DNA of 64,000 bases from Microbacterium sp. MYb45 (GTDB taxonomy: Bacteria > Actinomycetota > Actinomycetes > Actinomycetales > Microbacteriaceae): assembly GCF_002979655.1 (NCBI RefSeq), contig NZ_PCPG01000001.1, forward strand, positions 1,054,001 to 1,118,000, given 5' to 3'. This document shows positions 18,549-27,220 of this stretch, piece after piece. The position numbers and the translations under genes are program-made. Each line of letters starts with the position of its first letter. The first letter of the stretch is position 1. Under the pieces are notes generated by a model that had not been told where the DNA came from, did not search any database, and was given only the letters and a program-made list of their open reading frames with translations.

Positions 18549-20162
18549 TCAGCCGACGGTCACATCGTAGAACAGCGGCCGACCGTAGAGGTCGTACTGC
18601 AGTCCCTCGACGCGCTCGCCGACGGCGGTGATCGCCGACGGGCTGTACAGCGGCACGATGGCGGTGTGTTCGGCGTTCCACTGCTGCAGCTGCGCGTAGA
18701 GCTCGTCGCGCTCGCCCTGGTCGCTGCTGGCCACGGCCTGCTCCAGGAGTGCGTCGATCTCGGGGTCGCTCACCTGCGACGCGTTCTGGACGCCGTCGGT
18801 GTGCAGGTGGCTGCGCAGCAGATCGGGGTCGACTCCCGAGAAGCCCCAGTCGGTGAGGTCGAACGTCTTGGGCTCGTACTGCTCGTTGTAGGCGCCCGGC
18901 TCGAGCACCTCGCGCTTCACCTCGAACCCGATCCCCTTCAGGTCGGACTGGATCGCGTTGGCGAGCGCCGCGCGGTCGTCGGGAACCGGGGTCCAGGCGA
19001 TCCAGCGCACCGACAGCCGCTCGCCGTCCTTCATACGGATGCCGTCGGCGTCGCGCTCGGTCCATCCGGCTTCGTCGAGCAGCGCGTTCGCGGCGTCCTG
19101 ATCGAACGGCCAGCTGCCCTCGAGCGAGGCGTCATAGCCCGGGGTCGTCGAGCCGAGGATGCTCCATGCACGCGGGAACTGTCCGAAGTAGATCTCCTCC
19201 ACCGCCGCGTCGATGTCGATGCCGCGCGCGAAGGCCTGACGCACCTTCTCGTCGGCGAACACCCCGTACTTCTCGTTCAGGTACAGCGAGTACGGCAGAC
19301 CGGGGTACTCGATCGAGTCGACCGTGACGCCGTCGCCGAGGTCCTGCGCGAGGTTCGGCGGGATGTTGCTGGCGAGATCGGCCTCACCGCTGGTCACCAC
19401 GCCCGTGCGCACCGAGGCCTCGGGCTGGATCTCGACGCGCAGCGTCTCGAACTTCGGAGCCTTCGTGTCGTGCGGGCCCCAGGCGTAGTCATCGTTGCGG
19501 GTGTACACGATCTCCTGGTCGGGCGTGTACTCGGTCAGCTCGAACGGACCGGTGCCCACGGTGATGCCGGGGCCGCCCGCCTTGAGCTTGTCGCCCGACT
19601 CCTCGAGCACGGCGGGCGAGTAGAACCCGAGCTGCGGCGTGCTGGCCGCCTGCAGGAAGGGTGCGTACGGCTGGGTGAAGGAGACCTTCACCGTGTAGTC
19701 GTCGATGACCTCGGTGCCCTCGTAGAAGGCCGCGCCGAGCATGCTGGCTGCCTGGGCCGAAACCGTCGCGGGGTCGACGATGCGGTCGAAGTTCGCCTTG
19801 ACCGCCGCCGCGTCGAAGGGCTCGCCGTCGGTGAAGGTCACGTCGTCGCGGAGCGTGAAGGTGTACTCGGTGCTGTCCGGCGAGACCTCCCACTCTTTCG
19901 CGAGCCAGGGCGTGAACGTGCCGTCGGTCTCCTGGAAGACGAGCGAGTCGAGCACCGCCCGCTGCACCATGCCCGAGACATCGAGCTGGCTGATCTGCGG
20001 GTCCATGTGCCCGGCCGACAGGTTCGCGCCCTCGATGGACCACACGAGTTCTCCGTCACCCTCCCCCTCCGAGGCAGGAGCAGCGCAGGCGCTGAGCACC
20101 AGGGCGGTGGCGGCGGCGAGCGCGGCGAAAGGCAGGAGACGGCGCACGGGGTTTGCGGGCAT
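18549..20162 (-). CDS. Peptide ABC transporter substrate-binding lipoprotein (system 1)
   Basis: Family 5 extracellular solute-binding protein of 537 residues that captures peptides outside the membrane. The N-terminus MPANPVRRLLPFAALAAATA is a lipoprotein signal peptide ending in the lipobox LSAC, with lipidated Cys26. SBP_bac_5 features include AKEWEVSPDSTEYTFTLRDDVTFTDGEPFDA and the YNEKYGVFADEKVRQAF-like region. ATG 20162 is preceded by GAGGA at a good distance. A 94-base gap separates it from the serine-hydrolase gene upstream and could hold its own promoter. Confidence 0.93.
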   Translation of the reverse strand: MPANPVRRLLPFAALAAATALVLSACAAPASEGEGDGELVWSIEGANLSAGHMDPQISQLDVSGMVQRAVLDSLVFQETDGTFTPWLAKEWEVSPDSTEYTFTLRDDVTFTDGEPFDAAAVKANFDRIVDPATVSAQAASMLGAAFYEGTEVIDDYTVKVSFTQPYAPFLQAASTPQLGFYSPAVLEESGDKLKAGGPGITVGTGPFELTEYTPDQEIVYTRNDDYAWGPHDTKAPKFETLRVEIQPEASVRTGVVTSGEADLASNIPPNLAQDLGDGVTVDSIEYPGLPYSLYLNEKYGVFADEKVRQAFARGIDIDAAVEEIYFGQFPRAWSILGSTTPGYDASLEGSWPFDQDAANALLDEAGWTERDADGIRMKDGERLSVRWIAWTPVPDDRAALANAIQSDLKGIGFEVKREVLEPGAYNEQYEPKTFDLTDWGFSGVDPDLLRSHLHTDGVQNASQVSDPEIDALLEQAVASSDQGERDELYAQLQQWNAEHTAIVPLYSPSAITAVGERVEGLQYDLYGRPLFYDVTVG

Positions 20163-20256
20163 GACGATCCTCAGAACGGACGGGGCGGGATGCGTCCATT
20201 CTACGGCGATTTCTTGGACTGGGTCGAAAAGCATGCCCCCGCGGCTCCGGGGCTCC

Positions 20257-21777
20257 TCACTCCCCGTCGAACACGATGCGATGGCGGTCGGCGGGCGAGA
20301 CGATCTCGTCTTTCGTCCTCGTCTCGCCGTGGACGATGACGGCGACATCCAGGTTCTGCACGCGAGGCCGGGGCACACCCACCAGGCGCGCTTGCACGCG
20401 CAGGTCTGCCCTCTCCCCGGCGATCCGCCAGAGCAGCTCGGCCTCGGTGGCGGATGCGATCACCCGCTCAGCGAAGGGCTTCTGAACGGGGTGCATGCCG
20501 CCGATCGTGGCGATGTGGGCCGCAAGGCGGGAATCACGGATGCCCGGCGGCACATCCTCGAGGACGTGATCGGCCAGGCCCGGATACTCGGCGGCGGATC
20601 GGCCCTCTCGGATGGCGTCATCGATCGCCCGCGCCGCGGTCACGGTCTCCGGCCACGGCTGCACCACGGCCGACGGCGCGTCGGTGCCGTCGAGCGCGTC
20701 CTGCAGTGCGGCACCGGCCACACGCCGCGCACCGAACTCGTCCGAGTTCCCGAACGCCACCGCGCCGATGCCGGTCGCCGCATGCCAGCGCATGTGGGCG
20801 GAGAAGCCCGGAAGGCCGCCGGAGTGCTGCACGATGCGGCCGAACCGCCGGTCGTGCTCCACGAAGAGTCCGTACCCGTAGCCGGCACCGGCGAGGTCGC
20901 GTCCGTCGAACATCCCCGATGGCACGTCGATGGGTGTCCTCGGCTGCTGCATCTCGATCCGCGAGGAGGGCGCGAGCACGTGCGGCGCGAGCGGGTCGTC
21001 GGTGAAGGCCGAACCGAGGAACCACATCCAGGTGGCGATGTCGTCCACGGTGCTGAACATGCTCCCGATGCAGCCGAGGGCGCCGGTGCGCACATACGGC
21101 TCGGGGTGGAAGGTCGCGCCGTCGTCGAAGGTGCGGAAGCCGCGGGCCAGGGTGTCGTGCGCGTAGCCGTCCGCCGAATGGGCGGTGCTCGTCAGTCCCA
21201 GTGGCTCGAGCAGTGTCTCCCGCACCACGTCCTCGACGGCTCGTCCGGTGACGGCCTCGACCGCCGCGCCGACCAGCGACTGCCCGAGATTGGAGTACTG
21301 GTACGTGGTTCCGGGCGCGGCGGAGAGCAGCATCCCCTCGGAGAACAGCGCAGCGATCTCCGCTCGGGAGTCGCCCAGGTGGCGGTCGACCCAGGCGTTG
21401 TCCTCGCCGAGCCCCGACCGGTTGGAGAGCAGCAGGTCTCCGGTGAGCAGGGCATCCGCGCCCCGGTGCCTGGCGCGCACGGCGGGGAGATACTCGGTGA
21501 TCGGGGCATGGAGATCGAGGGCGCCGCTGTCGCGCAGGGCGAGTGCCGTCGCGGCGAGAAAGCTCTTCGACATCGATGCGATCCGGAACACGGTGTCCCG
21601 ACTCGTCGTCGCGGCGTCGGCGCGCGGATGTCCGTGGGCGCGGACACCCCGCACCTCCCCGCGCTCGCACACGGCGACGATCGATGCGGGGGCGGTCCGA
21701 CGCGCCCTCCCGTCCAGCCCGCGCCGGAGTGCGCGGTCTACCGTCGTCGTCGCGAGCGGAGCGGCCGCCGCGTTCAC
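20257..21777 (-). CDS. Serine hydrolase of the beta-lactamase / D-aminopeptidase (S12) superfamily
   Basis: 506 residues from GTG 21777, overlapping the amidotransferase stop by GTGA. The active-site triad of the S12 fold is intact: SMSK at 68-71, YQYSNLG (YxN) near 180, and QHSGG (HxG) near 325. The family covers DD-peptidases, esterases and D-aminopeptidases. A C-terminal extra domain of about 130 residues follows. No signal peptide or membrane segment is seen, so it should act inside the cell, which argues against drug resistance and for processing of imported peptides. Substrate is unproven. Confidence 0.85.
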   Translation of the reverse strand: MNAAAAPLATTTVDRALRRGLDGRARRTAPASIVAVCERGEVRGVRAHGHPRADAATTSRDTVFRIASMSKSFLAATALALRDSGALDLHAPITEYLPAVRARHRGADALLTGDLLLSNRSGLGEDNAWVDRHLGDSRAEIAALFSEGMLLSAAPGTTYQYSNLGQSLVGAAVEAVTGRAVEDVVRETLLEPLGLTSTAHSADGYAHDTLARGFRTFDDGATFHPEPYVRTGALGCIGSMFSTVDDIATWMWFLGSAFTDDPLAPHVLAPSSRIEMQQPRTPIDVPSGMFDGRDLAGAGYGYGLFVEHDRRFGRIVQHSGGLPGFSAHMRWHAATGIGAVAFGNSDEFGARRVAGAALQDALDGTDAPSAVVQPWPETVTAARAIDDAIREGRSAAEYPGLADHVLEDVPPGIRDSRLAAHIATIGGMHPVQKPFAERVIASATEAELLWRIAGERADLRVQARLVGVPRPRVQNLDVAVIVHGETRTKDEIVSPADRHRIVFDGE

Positions 21778-22487
21778 CCGCGACCTCCGACCAGGATCTC
21801 GTCCGCGAACGCCTCGACGATCGCACGGCTGACCTCGGTGTTGTGCGCGTCGACCTCCTCGGCGGCGGCGATCAGGCGCGCCAAGGATCGTCCTTCTCCG
21901 CGCAAGGCGGCATCGTCCCAGCGGGCGAGATCGGCAGCCGAGGCCTCCGGGTGGAACTGCACGCCGCGGACGTGCCGCCCCAGCCGGAAGGCCTGAATCT
22001 CGATGGCGTCGCTGGATGCGAGCAGCACCGCCCGCGGCGGCAGACGGGTGATCATGTCCTGGTGGTTCTCGATCATCGGGGCACCGTCGCCGAGCGTCGC
22101 GATCACCGCGTCCTCCCGGCCGGACGGGGTCGGACGGATGGGCGTCGCCCCGCGCTCGACGGGGCCGGTCTTCGCCTTCACCTCTCCTCCGGCCACGTGC
22201 GCGAGCACCTGCGCGCCCAGGCAGATGCCGAGCGTCGGGAGGTCGTGGTCGATGGCCTCGGCGGCGAGCGCGCGCTCGACCGCGAGCCAGGGCGCACGGT
22301 CGTCCTCGTCCGGCATCAGGCCGCCGCCGAGGAGCACCAGTCCGGCGTAGCCGTCGAGAGTGGCGGGGAGCTCCTCCTCCGCTGCGACCACGGCGTCGAC
22401 CGCGATGCCGCGGTCGACGAGCCAGGCCCCGAGGCGCCGCGGTCCGGAGCTCGCGGAGTTGACGACGACGAGCACGCGCGGGCTCAC
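21774..22487 (-). CDS. Class I glutamine amidotransferase-like hydrolase
   Basis: 237 residues from GTG 22487 (4-base overlap with the dipeptidase gene). The triad is visible: nucleophile Cys in LGICLGAQ (about residue 91) and His/Glu in VQFHPEAS (about 184-189). No synthase domain is fused or adjacent, so it probably acts as a free-standing gamma-glutamyl amide hydrolase rather than as an ammonia donor. In an operon of peptide hydrolases, gamma-glutamyl bonds (present in peptidoglycan stem peptides) are an attractive but unproven target. Confidence 0.82.
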   Translation of the reverse strand: MSPRVLVVVNSASSGPRRLGAWLVDRGIAVDAVVAAEEELPATLDGYAGLVLLGGGLMPDEDDRAPWLAVERALAAEAIDHDLPTLGICLGAQVLAHVAGGEVKAKTGPVERGATPIRPTPSGREDAVIATLGDGAPMIENHQDMITRLPPRAVLLASSDAIEIQAFRLGRHVRGVQFHPEASAADLARWDDAALRGEGRSLARLIAAAEEVDAHNTEVSRAIVEAFADEILVGGRG

Positions 22488-23578
22488 AGCGCTCCCTCCC
22501 GCGTCGACACATCGACGGCGGGCACCAGCGCGGCGGTCGCGGGCGGTGCTGCCCGCCCTGCCAGGAAGGACTCGTGATCGCGATCGGAGGCCTCCAGGAC
22601 CCGGAGCACGTTCTCGTGCGCGAGGCCGGCGAGTTCGGCCTCCGACCATCCCCGCGCTCGCAGCTCTGCGAACAGCACCGGGTAGCCGGAGACGTCGGCG
22701 AGTCCGTCCGGCATCGCATCGGTGCCGTCGTAGTCCGCGCCGATGCCGACGGCGTGTGGTCCCGCGACCCGTCGGATGTGGTCGAGGTGATCGGCGACGT
22801 CGCGGACGCTCACGGCCGGCGCCTCGCCCTCGCCTCCGGCCTCCCACCAGTCGCGGCGGGCCTGCGAGACGAACGTGGGTACGAAAGCGACCATCACCAC
22901 TCCGCCCTGGGCACCGATCGCGGCGAGCACGTCGTCGGGGACGTTGCGCGGGTGATCGCAGAGGGCGAGAGCACCGGAGTGGCTCACCATCACGGGGCGG
23001 GTGGTCTCCTCGAGGGCGTGACGCATCGTCGTCGGGGCAACATGGGAGAGATCGACGAGGACCCCGATGCGGTTCATCTCGCGCACGACCTCGCGGCCCC
23101 ACGCACTGAGACCGCCGTGATGCGCGTCGTCGGTCGCGGAGTCGGCCCAGGTGGTCGTCCGCGACCAGGTGAGCGTCATGTACCGCGCGCCCAGACGGGC
23201 GTACTGGCGCAGCACCGCGAGCGAACCGCCGAGCTGGCTGCCGCCTTCGATGCCGATGAGCGAGGCGATCCGCCCTTCCGCCATCGCCTGGCGCACATCC
23301 GCTGCGGTCCGCGCGAAGGCGAGGCGCTCGGGGTGCGCGTCGACCAGACGGTGCACGAAGTCGATCTGCTCCAGCGTTCCGACGACCTGCTCGGCACCCT
23401 GCAGCACCGGATCGACCCATACCGACCAGAACTGTCCGGCCACCCCGCCGATCGCGAGCCGGGGAAGGTCGGTCTGCGTCGACGGCACGCCGTCCGCGAG
23501 TTCCTCCACCCCATACCCGAGCAGGGTCCTGCTCGCCCACGCCAGGTCGTTGTGTCCGTCGATCACACTGTCGAGCAT
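22484..23578 (-). CDS. Membrane-dipeptidase family (M19) zinc dipeptidase
   Basis: 364 residues. The HND near the start (H9, D11), the bridging glutamate in IGIEGG (about 115), DLSH, VSHSGALAL and GIGADYDG are the renal-dipeptidase landmarks. M19 enzymes hydrolyse dipeptides and are unusual in accepting a D-residue at the C-terminal position. Bacterial members lack the signal peptide and GPI site of the mammalian enzyme, as here, so it is probably cytosolic. It starts 16 bases behind the aminotransferase gene. Confidence 0.92.
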   Translation of the reverse strand: MLDSVIDGHNDLAWASRTLLGYGVEELADGVPSTQTDLPRLAIGGVAGQFWSVWVDPVLQGAEQVVGTLEQIDFVHRLVDAHPERLAFARTAADVRQAMAEGRIASLIGIEGGSQLGGSLAVLRQYARLGARYMTLTWSRTTTWADSATDDAHHGGLSAWGREVVREMNRIGVLVDLSHVAPTTMRHALEETTRPVMVSHSGALALCDHPRNVPDDVLAAIGAQGGVVMVAFVPTFVSQARRDWWEAGGEGEAPAVSVRDVADHLDHIRRVAGPHAVGIGADYDGTDAMPDGLADVSGYPVLFAELRARGWSEAELAGLAHENVLRVLEASDRDHESFLAGRAAPPATAALVPAVDVSTREGAL

Positions 23579-23594
23579 CCGCTGTGCACCTCTC

Positions 23595-24485
23595 TCAGTC
23601 CTCGCGCGCGTCCAGCGCCGCGTTCATCCGCGCGGTCAGGTCATGGTCGATGAACCGCTCCGCACCGTCGAGCTGCCCCACCGGCACCGCGCCGCGCGTG
23701 CTGGAGCACAACCACAGCGCGTCCGCCCGATCCAGATCGTCGCGCATGAGCACCCCGATCCTCGTCGGGACGTCGGTGATTCCCGAGAATGCATCGGCCT
23801 GGGTCGTTCCGGGGAGGACGCCGAGCTCGGCGGGTGGTGTGACGAGCTCGCCGTCGATGCGGGCGATCAGCGTCGAGCGCGGGCCCTCGAGCACGAATCC
23901 GTCTGCGCTCACGAAGATCACGTCATCGGCGCCGCGACGGGCCGCCTCCCGAAGGGCAGCCTGATTCACCGCATAGGCGAGCGACTTCGCTCCCTGCAGC
24001 AGCCAGGGGGCGGTCTGCATCACGTCGTGCCGGTAGCCGCGATCCAGCACGACGGCGCGGACGCCGCGCATACGGACGGCGGAGGGGTCGCTGCCGGCGA
24101 ACCCGAGCACCCAACCGGTCGGCGCTCCCTGGTCGAATTCGTCGCCTCGGGTCATGACGAACTTGACGGACGCGATCTCCCCGTCCTCCAGCACTCCGGG
24201 AAGGGACACCGCCGCGGCCGCCCGGAGCACCGCGGCTCGCCACAGGTCACGTCGGGGCGCGGGCAGCTCCATCAGCGCCGCCGAGCGTTCGAGGCGCGTC
24301 AGATGAGCCTCGAGTGCTTGCGGCCTGCCGCCGCGGACCACGGCGGTCTCGAACACCCCGTCGCCGCGATTGACGCCGAGGTCGGTCGCCCTGACGATCG
24401 GCTCACGCGGGTCGATGGGGTGGATGCTCTCCTCGACGGCGGACGTGCCCGACAGGTCGAGGCGAAACAGCAGCAGCGCACGCAT
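23595..24485 (-). CDS. Class IV aminotransferase (aminodeoxychorismate lyase / D-amino-acid transaminase family)
   Basis: PLP enzyme of fold type IV, 296 residues. The PLP lysine is in LLQGAKSLAYAVNQAALREA (about 165-180) and the phosphate-binding region in GFVLEGPRSTLI (about 203-214). The closest motif match is to PabC-like aminodeoxychorismate lyases. The same fold includes D-amino-acid transaminase, and no pabA/pabB genes are nearby while D-amino-acid-linked genes are. The choice between these two is open. ATG 24485 follows GAGAGGA at 6 bases. Confidence 0.82.
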   Translation of the reverse strand: MRALLLFRLDLSGTSAVEESIHPIDPREPIVRATDLGVNRGDGVFETAVVRGGRPQALEAHLTRLERSAALMELPAPRRDLWRAAVLRAAAAVSLPGVLEDGEIASVKFVMTRGDEFDQGAPTGWVLGFAGSDPSAVRMRGVRAVVLDRGYRHDVMQTAPWLLQGAKSLAYAVNQAALREAARRGADDVIFVSADGFVLEGPRSTLIARIDGELVTPPAELGVLPGTTQADAFSGITDVPTRIGVLMRDDLDRADALWLCSSTRGAVPVGQLDGAERFIDHDLTARMNAALDARED

Positions 24486-24510
24486 GATGGTCCTCTCCGG
24501 AATGGGCGTC

Positions 24511-25659
24511 TCACCCGTGTGTGAGCGCGGGATCGCGGACGGTGGTGTCGGCGGAATCCCAGGTGCGGAACGCGGCCCGCTCGATCCGCTCCACGAGGAC
24601 GTCGTGGCCGATGCCCGCTCCGCGAGGAACCTGCACCCTGCCCTCCACCGCGGTGACGGGTGGGGCGATGATGTCGTCGACGTAGTACTTGTCGGAACCG
24701 GAGACGTCCGACGGGAGGAGGAACCCGGGCAGTGCCGAGATCGCGACGTTCGCCGCCCGACCGATCCCGAACTCGTGCATGCCCCCGCACCAGACGGGGA
24801 TGCCGGCGTCGACGGCGAGGTCGTGCGCCGCCTTCGCGACGGTGAGTCCCCCCATCCGCGACACCTTGATGTTGAGGATGCGCGCGGCGGAGAGCCTGAT
24901 CATCGTGCGCAGATCGCCGAGCCCGATGACGGACTCGTCCAGGCACACCGCCGTTCCGATCCGGGCCTGGAGCGTCGCGTGCGCCACCATCTCCCGCGGG
25001 GCGAACGGCTGCTCGATCATGGTCAGACCCAGTGCGTCGAGCTGTGTGAACACGGCAGCGGAGTCGTCGTCGTCGGGATACGCGCCGTTCGCGTCGACGT
25101 GGAGGTCGAGGTCGGGGTGCGCGTCGCGCACCGCTCGCACCGGCTCCACGTCCCACCCGGGGGCGATCTTGAGCTTCACGCGCGGATATCCTGCGGCGCG
25201 CTGCAGCTCCACCTGGCCCAGGAGCTCGTCGATCGACGGCTCGATGCCGAGCGAGACTCCTGCCACCACCTCGTCACGGGTGCCCCCGAGCGCCGTCGCG
25301 AGGGAGAGCCCCCGGCGGCGGGCGAAGAGGTCCCACACCGCGCCGGAGAAGCCGGCTCGGGCGAACTCGTTGCCGCGTACCCGCGCCCACGTCATCTCCA
25401 GATCGGCAGGTTCCTCACCCTCGGCACCGACGAGGGCCGGCACGAGGTAGCGGGTGGCGATCTCCCACGCCGTCGTGGTCGTCTCCGCGCCGAAGTACGG
25501 GTCGCTGGGCGCGGCGATCTCTCCCCAGCCACGACGGCCTTCCTCGTCGGTGGCCTCGACGATGATGTGCTCGATGCCCGATTTGCGATGCGAACTGGTC
25601 TCGAAGCTGTGCCGCAGGTCCTGACGCACCGCGAACAGCCGGATGCGGGTGATCTTCAC
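24511..25659 (-). CDS. MenC/NSAR-type enolase-superfamily enzyme (N-succinylamino-acid racemase or o-succinylbenzoate synthase)
   Basis: 382 residues of the muconate-lactonising-enzyme subgroup. All catalytic positions are present: KxK K162-L-K164, metal ligands D189 (DANGAY), E216 (EQPF), D241 (DESV), and opposite base K265 (KVSRMGG). The sequence resembles the subfamily containing promiscuous N-succinylamino-acid racemase/OSBS. No other menaquinone gene is nearby, whereas a COG3375-type GNAT and an M20 hydrolase are, which favours the racemase role. GTG 25659 overlaps the SIS gene by 4 bases and has AGGAGG upstream. Confidence 0.87.
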   Translation of the reverse strand: MKITRIRLFAVRQDLRHSFETSSHRKSGIEHIIVEATDEEGRRGWGEIAAPSDPYFGAETTTTAWEIATRYLVPALVGAEGEEPADLEMTWARVRGNEFARAGFSGAVWDLFARRRGLSLATALGGTRDEVVAGVSLGIEPSIDELLGQVELQRAAGYPRVKLKIAPGWDVEPVRAVRDAHPDLDLHVDANGAYPDDDDSAAVFTQLDALGLTMIEQPFAPREMVAHATLQARIGTAVCLDESVIGLGDLRTMIRLSAARILNIKVSRMGGLTVAKAAHDLAVDAGIPVWCGGMHEFGIGRAANVAISALPGFLLPSDVSGSDKYYVDDIIAPPVTAVEGRVQVPRGAGIGHDVLVERIERAAFRTWDSADTTVRDPALTHG

Positions 25660-26345
25660 GTCTCCACCTCCTCGTCGACCTCGGGCCGCGAGGGATCCGA
25701 ACTGTACAGTCCCAGTCGTGCGACGAGCCGATCGCGCTCGGCCAGGCGACGGCGGGCTCCCTTCGCGCTCGCCGTCGTCAGCGCACTCAGCAGGTGGCAG
25801 ACGGCCGCGACCGGGGTGGGCGAGTCCGCGTAGGACGCCGACCCGGTGCGCACCCGGATGAGCGAGGTCGCGAGCGGCGCCAGCGGGGCGTCCTCGCTGT
25901 CGGTGATCACCACGAGCTGCCCGCCGGCCTCCCGGAACAGCTGCCCGAGCCGCACGGTCTCCTCGCGGTAGCGCCGGAGGGAGAAGGCGATGAGCACGTC
26001 GGAGGCCCGTACATCCGTCAGCACGGTCAGCGGCTGCAGCGCATGCCCGTCGACGAGGAAGACGTTGGACAGCGTCGCGGACAGGTCGGCGTTGAGCAGC
26101 TGCGCGTAGGCCGCCGCCTTCCCCTCACCCGCGACGTAGCGTCGTCGGGCGCCCAGCAGCAGCGCCGCGGCCTGCGGCACCTGGGCCGACGTGCTCAGCT
26201 CCTCGAACGTGAGCGCGAGCGTGCGCAGCTCGGTCTCGATGATGCGCGCCTGGATGCTCTCCGCCGAGAGGTTGGTCCGGATGCGCTCGCCGAAGCGGTC
26301 CCGCGGTGAAACGAGCTCGCGGTCCTCGTGCTGCTGGTCGCTCAT
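25656..26345 (-). CDS. SIS-domain protein, RpiR/MurR-like but without the helix-turn-helix domain
   Basis: 229 residues. A sugar-isomerase (SIS) fold runs from about 48 to 180, with VAGEGKAAAYAQLL, SDVLIAFSLRRYREETVRL and VVITDSEDAPLAPLAT. Full RpiR/MurR regulators have about 280 residues with an N-terminal HTH_6 domain of about 75; here only about 45 residues precede the SIS fold. They form one helix pair, so DNA binding is not supported. SIS domains bind phosphosugars; MurR senses MurNAc-6-phosphate, which would suit a cell-wall recycling context. It overlaps both neighbours by 4 bases. Confidence 0.75.
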   Translation of the reverse strand: MSDQQHEDRELVSPRDRFGERIRTNLSAESIQARIIETELRTLALTFEELSTSAQVPQAAALLLGARRRYVAGEGKAAAYAQLLNADLSATLSNVFLVDGHALQPLTVLTDVRASDVLIAFSLRRYREETVRLGQLFREAGGQLVVITDSEDAPLAPLATSLIRVRTGSASYADSPTPVAAVCHLLSALTTASAKGARRRLAERDRLVARLGLYSSDPSRPEVDEEVET

Positions 26346-27127
26346 GCGATGGCCTTCCCTGATGTGGCGCGGTAGACCGCGGTGTGCTCGTCGACACGGG
26401 AGGCCGCGACGAGCACGTCGCCTCGCCGGAACACCTCCGTCATCGCACTCTCCAGCTGCCGCCGCAGCGCCGGGCGCTCGCCGGGGGCGAGCTCATCCGC
26501 ACGCGCGGGGATCGCGATCCAATCGGCGTCGCCGACGTGCACGACGCGCCCCCAGTCCTCCCTGCCCAGTCCCGCCGGAACGCCCGATCGCGGCGCCCGG
26601 GGTGCGGTCGTGGTCGCGGTCAGATCCCAGGAGACCACGAGCCGGTCGGTGTCGGGCCGGGCGTAGTAGTCGCGTTCGAACGCGATGCCGACCGCACCGA
26701 GCGAGCTGAGGTTGAAGTGCGCGTTCCGCGCCAGCAGCGGATCGAAGGTCCAGCGCATGGACTGCTGCCCCCACCGGAGCGCGACGTCGCGTTGGGCGAG
26801 CTTGAGCGCCTGACCGACTCCGCGGCCCTGCTGCGCGGCATCGACCGCGGCCGCCTGCGAGTAGTGGAAGTGGGTCCCGCTCGCATCGCAGCCCGCGAAG
26901 CCGTACGCGAACCCGATGAGCCCCCCGTCGTCTGCGAAGGCCCCCACCGCGGATCCGCCGTTACGTGCGAGCGCGGTGAGCAGATTGGCGTTGAGCGCGT
27001 ACTCCTGCTCGGTGTACGCGAAGACGCGCGCATAGAGTGCCGCCGCCTCACGGAACTCGGAGTACTGGGTCAGTTCGCGGCAGTCGTAACCGACGCCCGC
27101 GTCGGCGGCCACCGAAGAGTGAGGCAC
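26342..27127 (-). CDS. GNAT-superfamily N-acyltransferase (COG3375 type)
   Basis: 261 residues from GTG 27127 with AGGA 9 bases upstream. The acyl-CoA motif is AVDAAQQGRGVGQALKLAQRDVALRWG (about 97-123). The downstream block MRWTFDPLLARNAHFNLSSLGAV is characteristic of COG3375. In Geobacillus kaustophilus a GNAT of this broad type beside NSAR was shown to N-succinylate D-amino acids. First gene of the minus-strand arm, divergent from the M20 gene. Direct sequence proof of succinyl-CoA use is not available. Confidence 0.82.
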   Translation of the reverse strand: MPHSSVAADAGVGYDCRELTQYSEFREAAALYARVFAYTEQEYALNANLLTALARNGGSAVGAFADDGGLIGFAYGFAGCDASGTHFHYSQAAAVDAAQQGRGVGQALKLAQRDVALRWGQQSMRWTFDPLLARNAHFNLSSLGAVGIAFERDYYARPDTDRLVVSWDLTATTTAPRAPRSGVPAGLGREDWGRVVHVGDADWIAIPARADELAPGERPALRRQLESAMTEVFRRGDVLVAASRVDEHTAVYRATSGKAIA

Positions 27128-27183
27128 GATACGTTTCCTAAGATCGAACGAGTGATGCAGCTGGGAGCGATGTTATCGGCGGC

Positions 27184-27212
27184 TTGCACCTCAATCAAGA
27201 GGCAGATACGGT
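27184..27212 (+). promoter_or_regulatory. Candidate promoter of the M20 gene (leaderless)
   Basis: TTGCAC (27184-27189), 17 bases, TACGGT (27207-27212). The GTG start at 27221 lies 8 bases after the -10, so the transcript would be leaderless, consistent with the lack of a usable ribosome site. It lies in the 93-base divergent region shared with the GNAT gene. Confidence 0.35.
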
Positions 27213-27220
27213 TCGTAACT

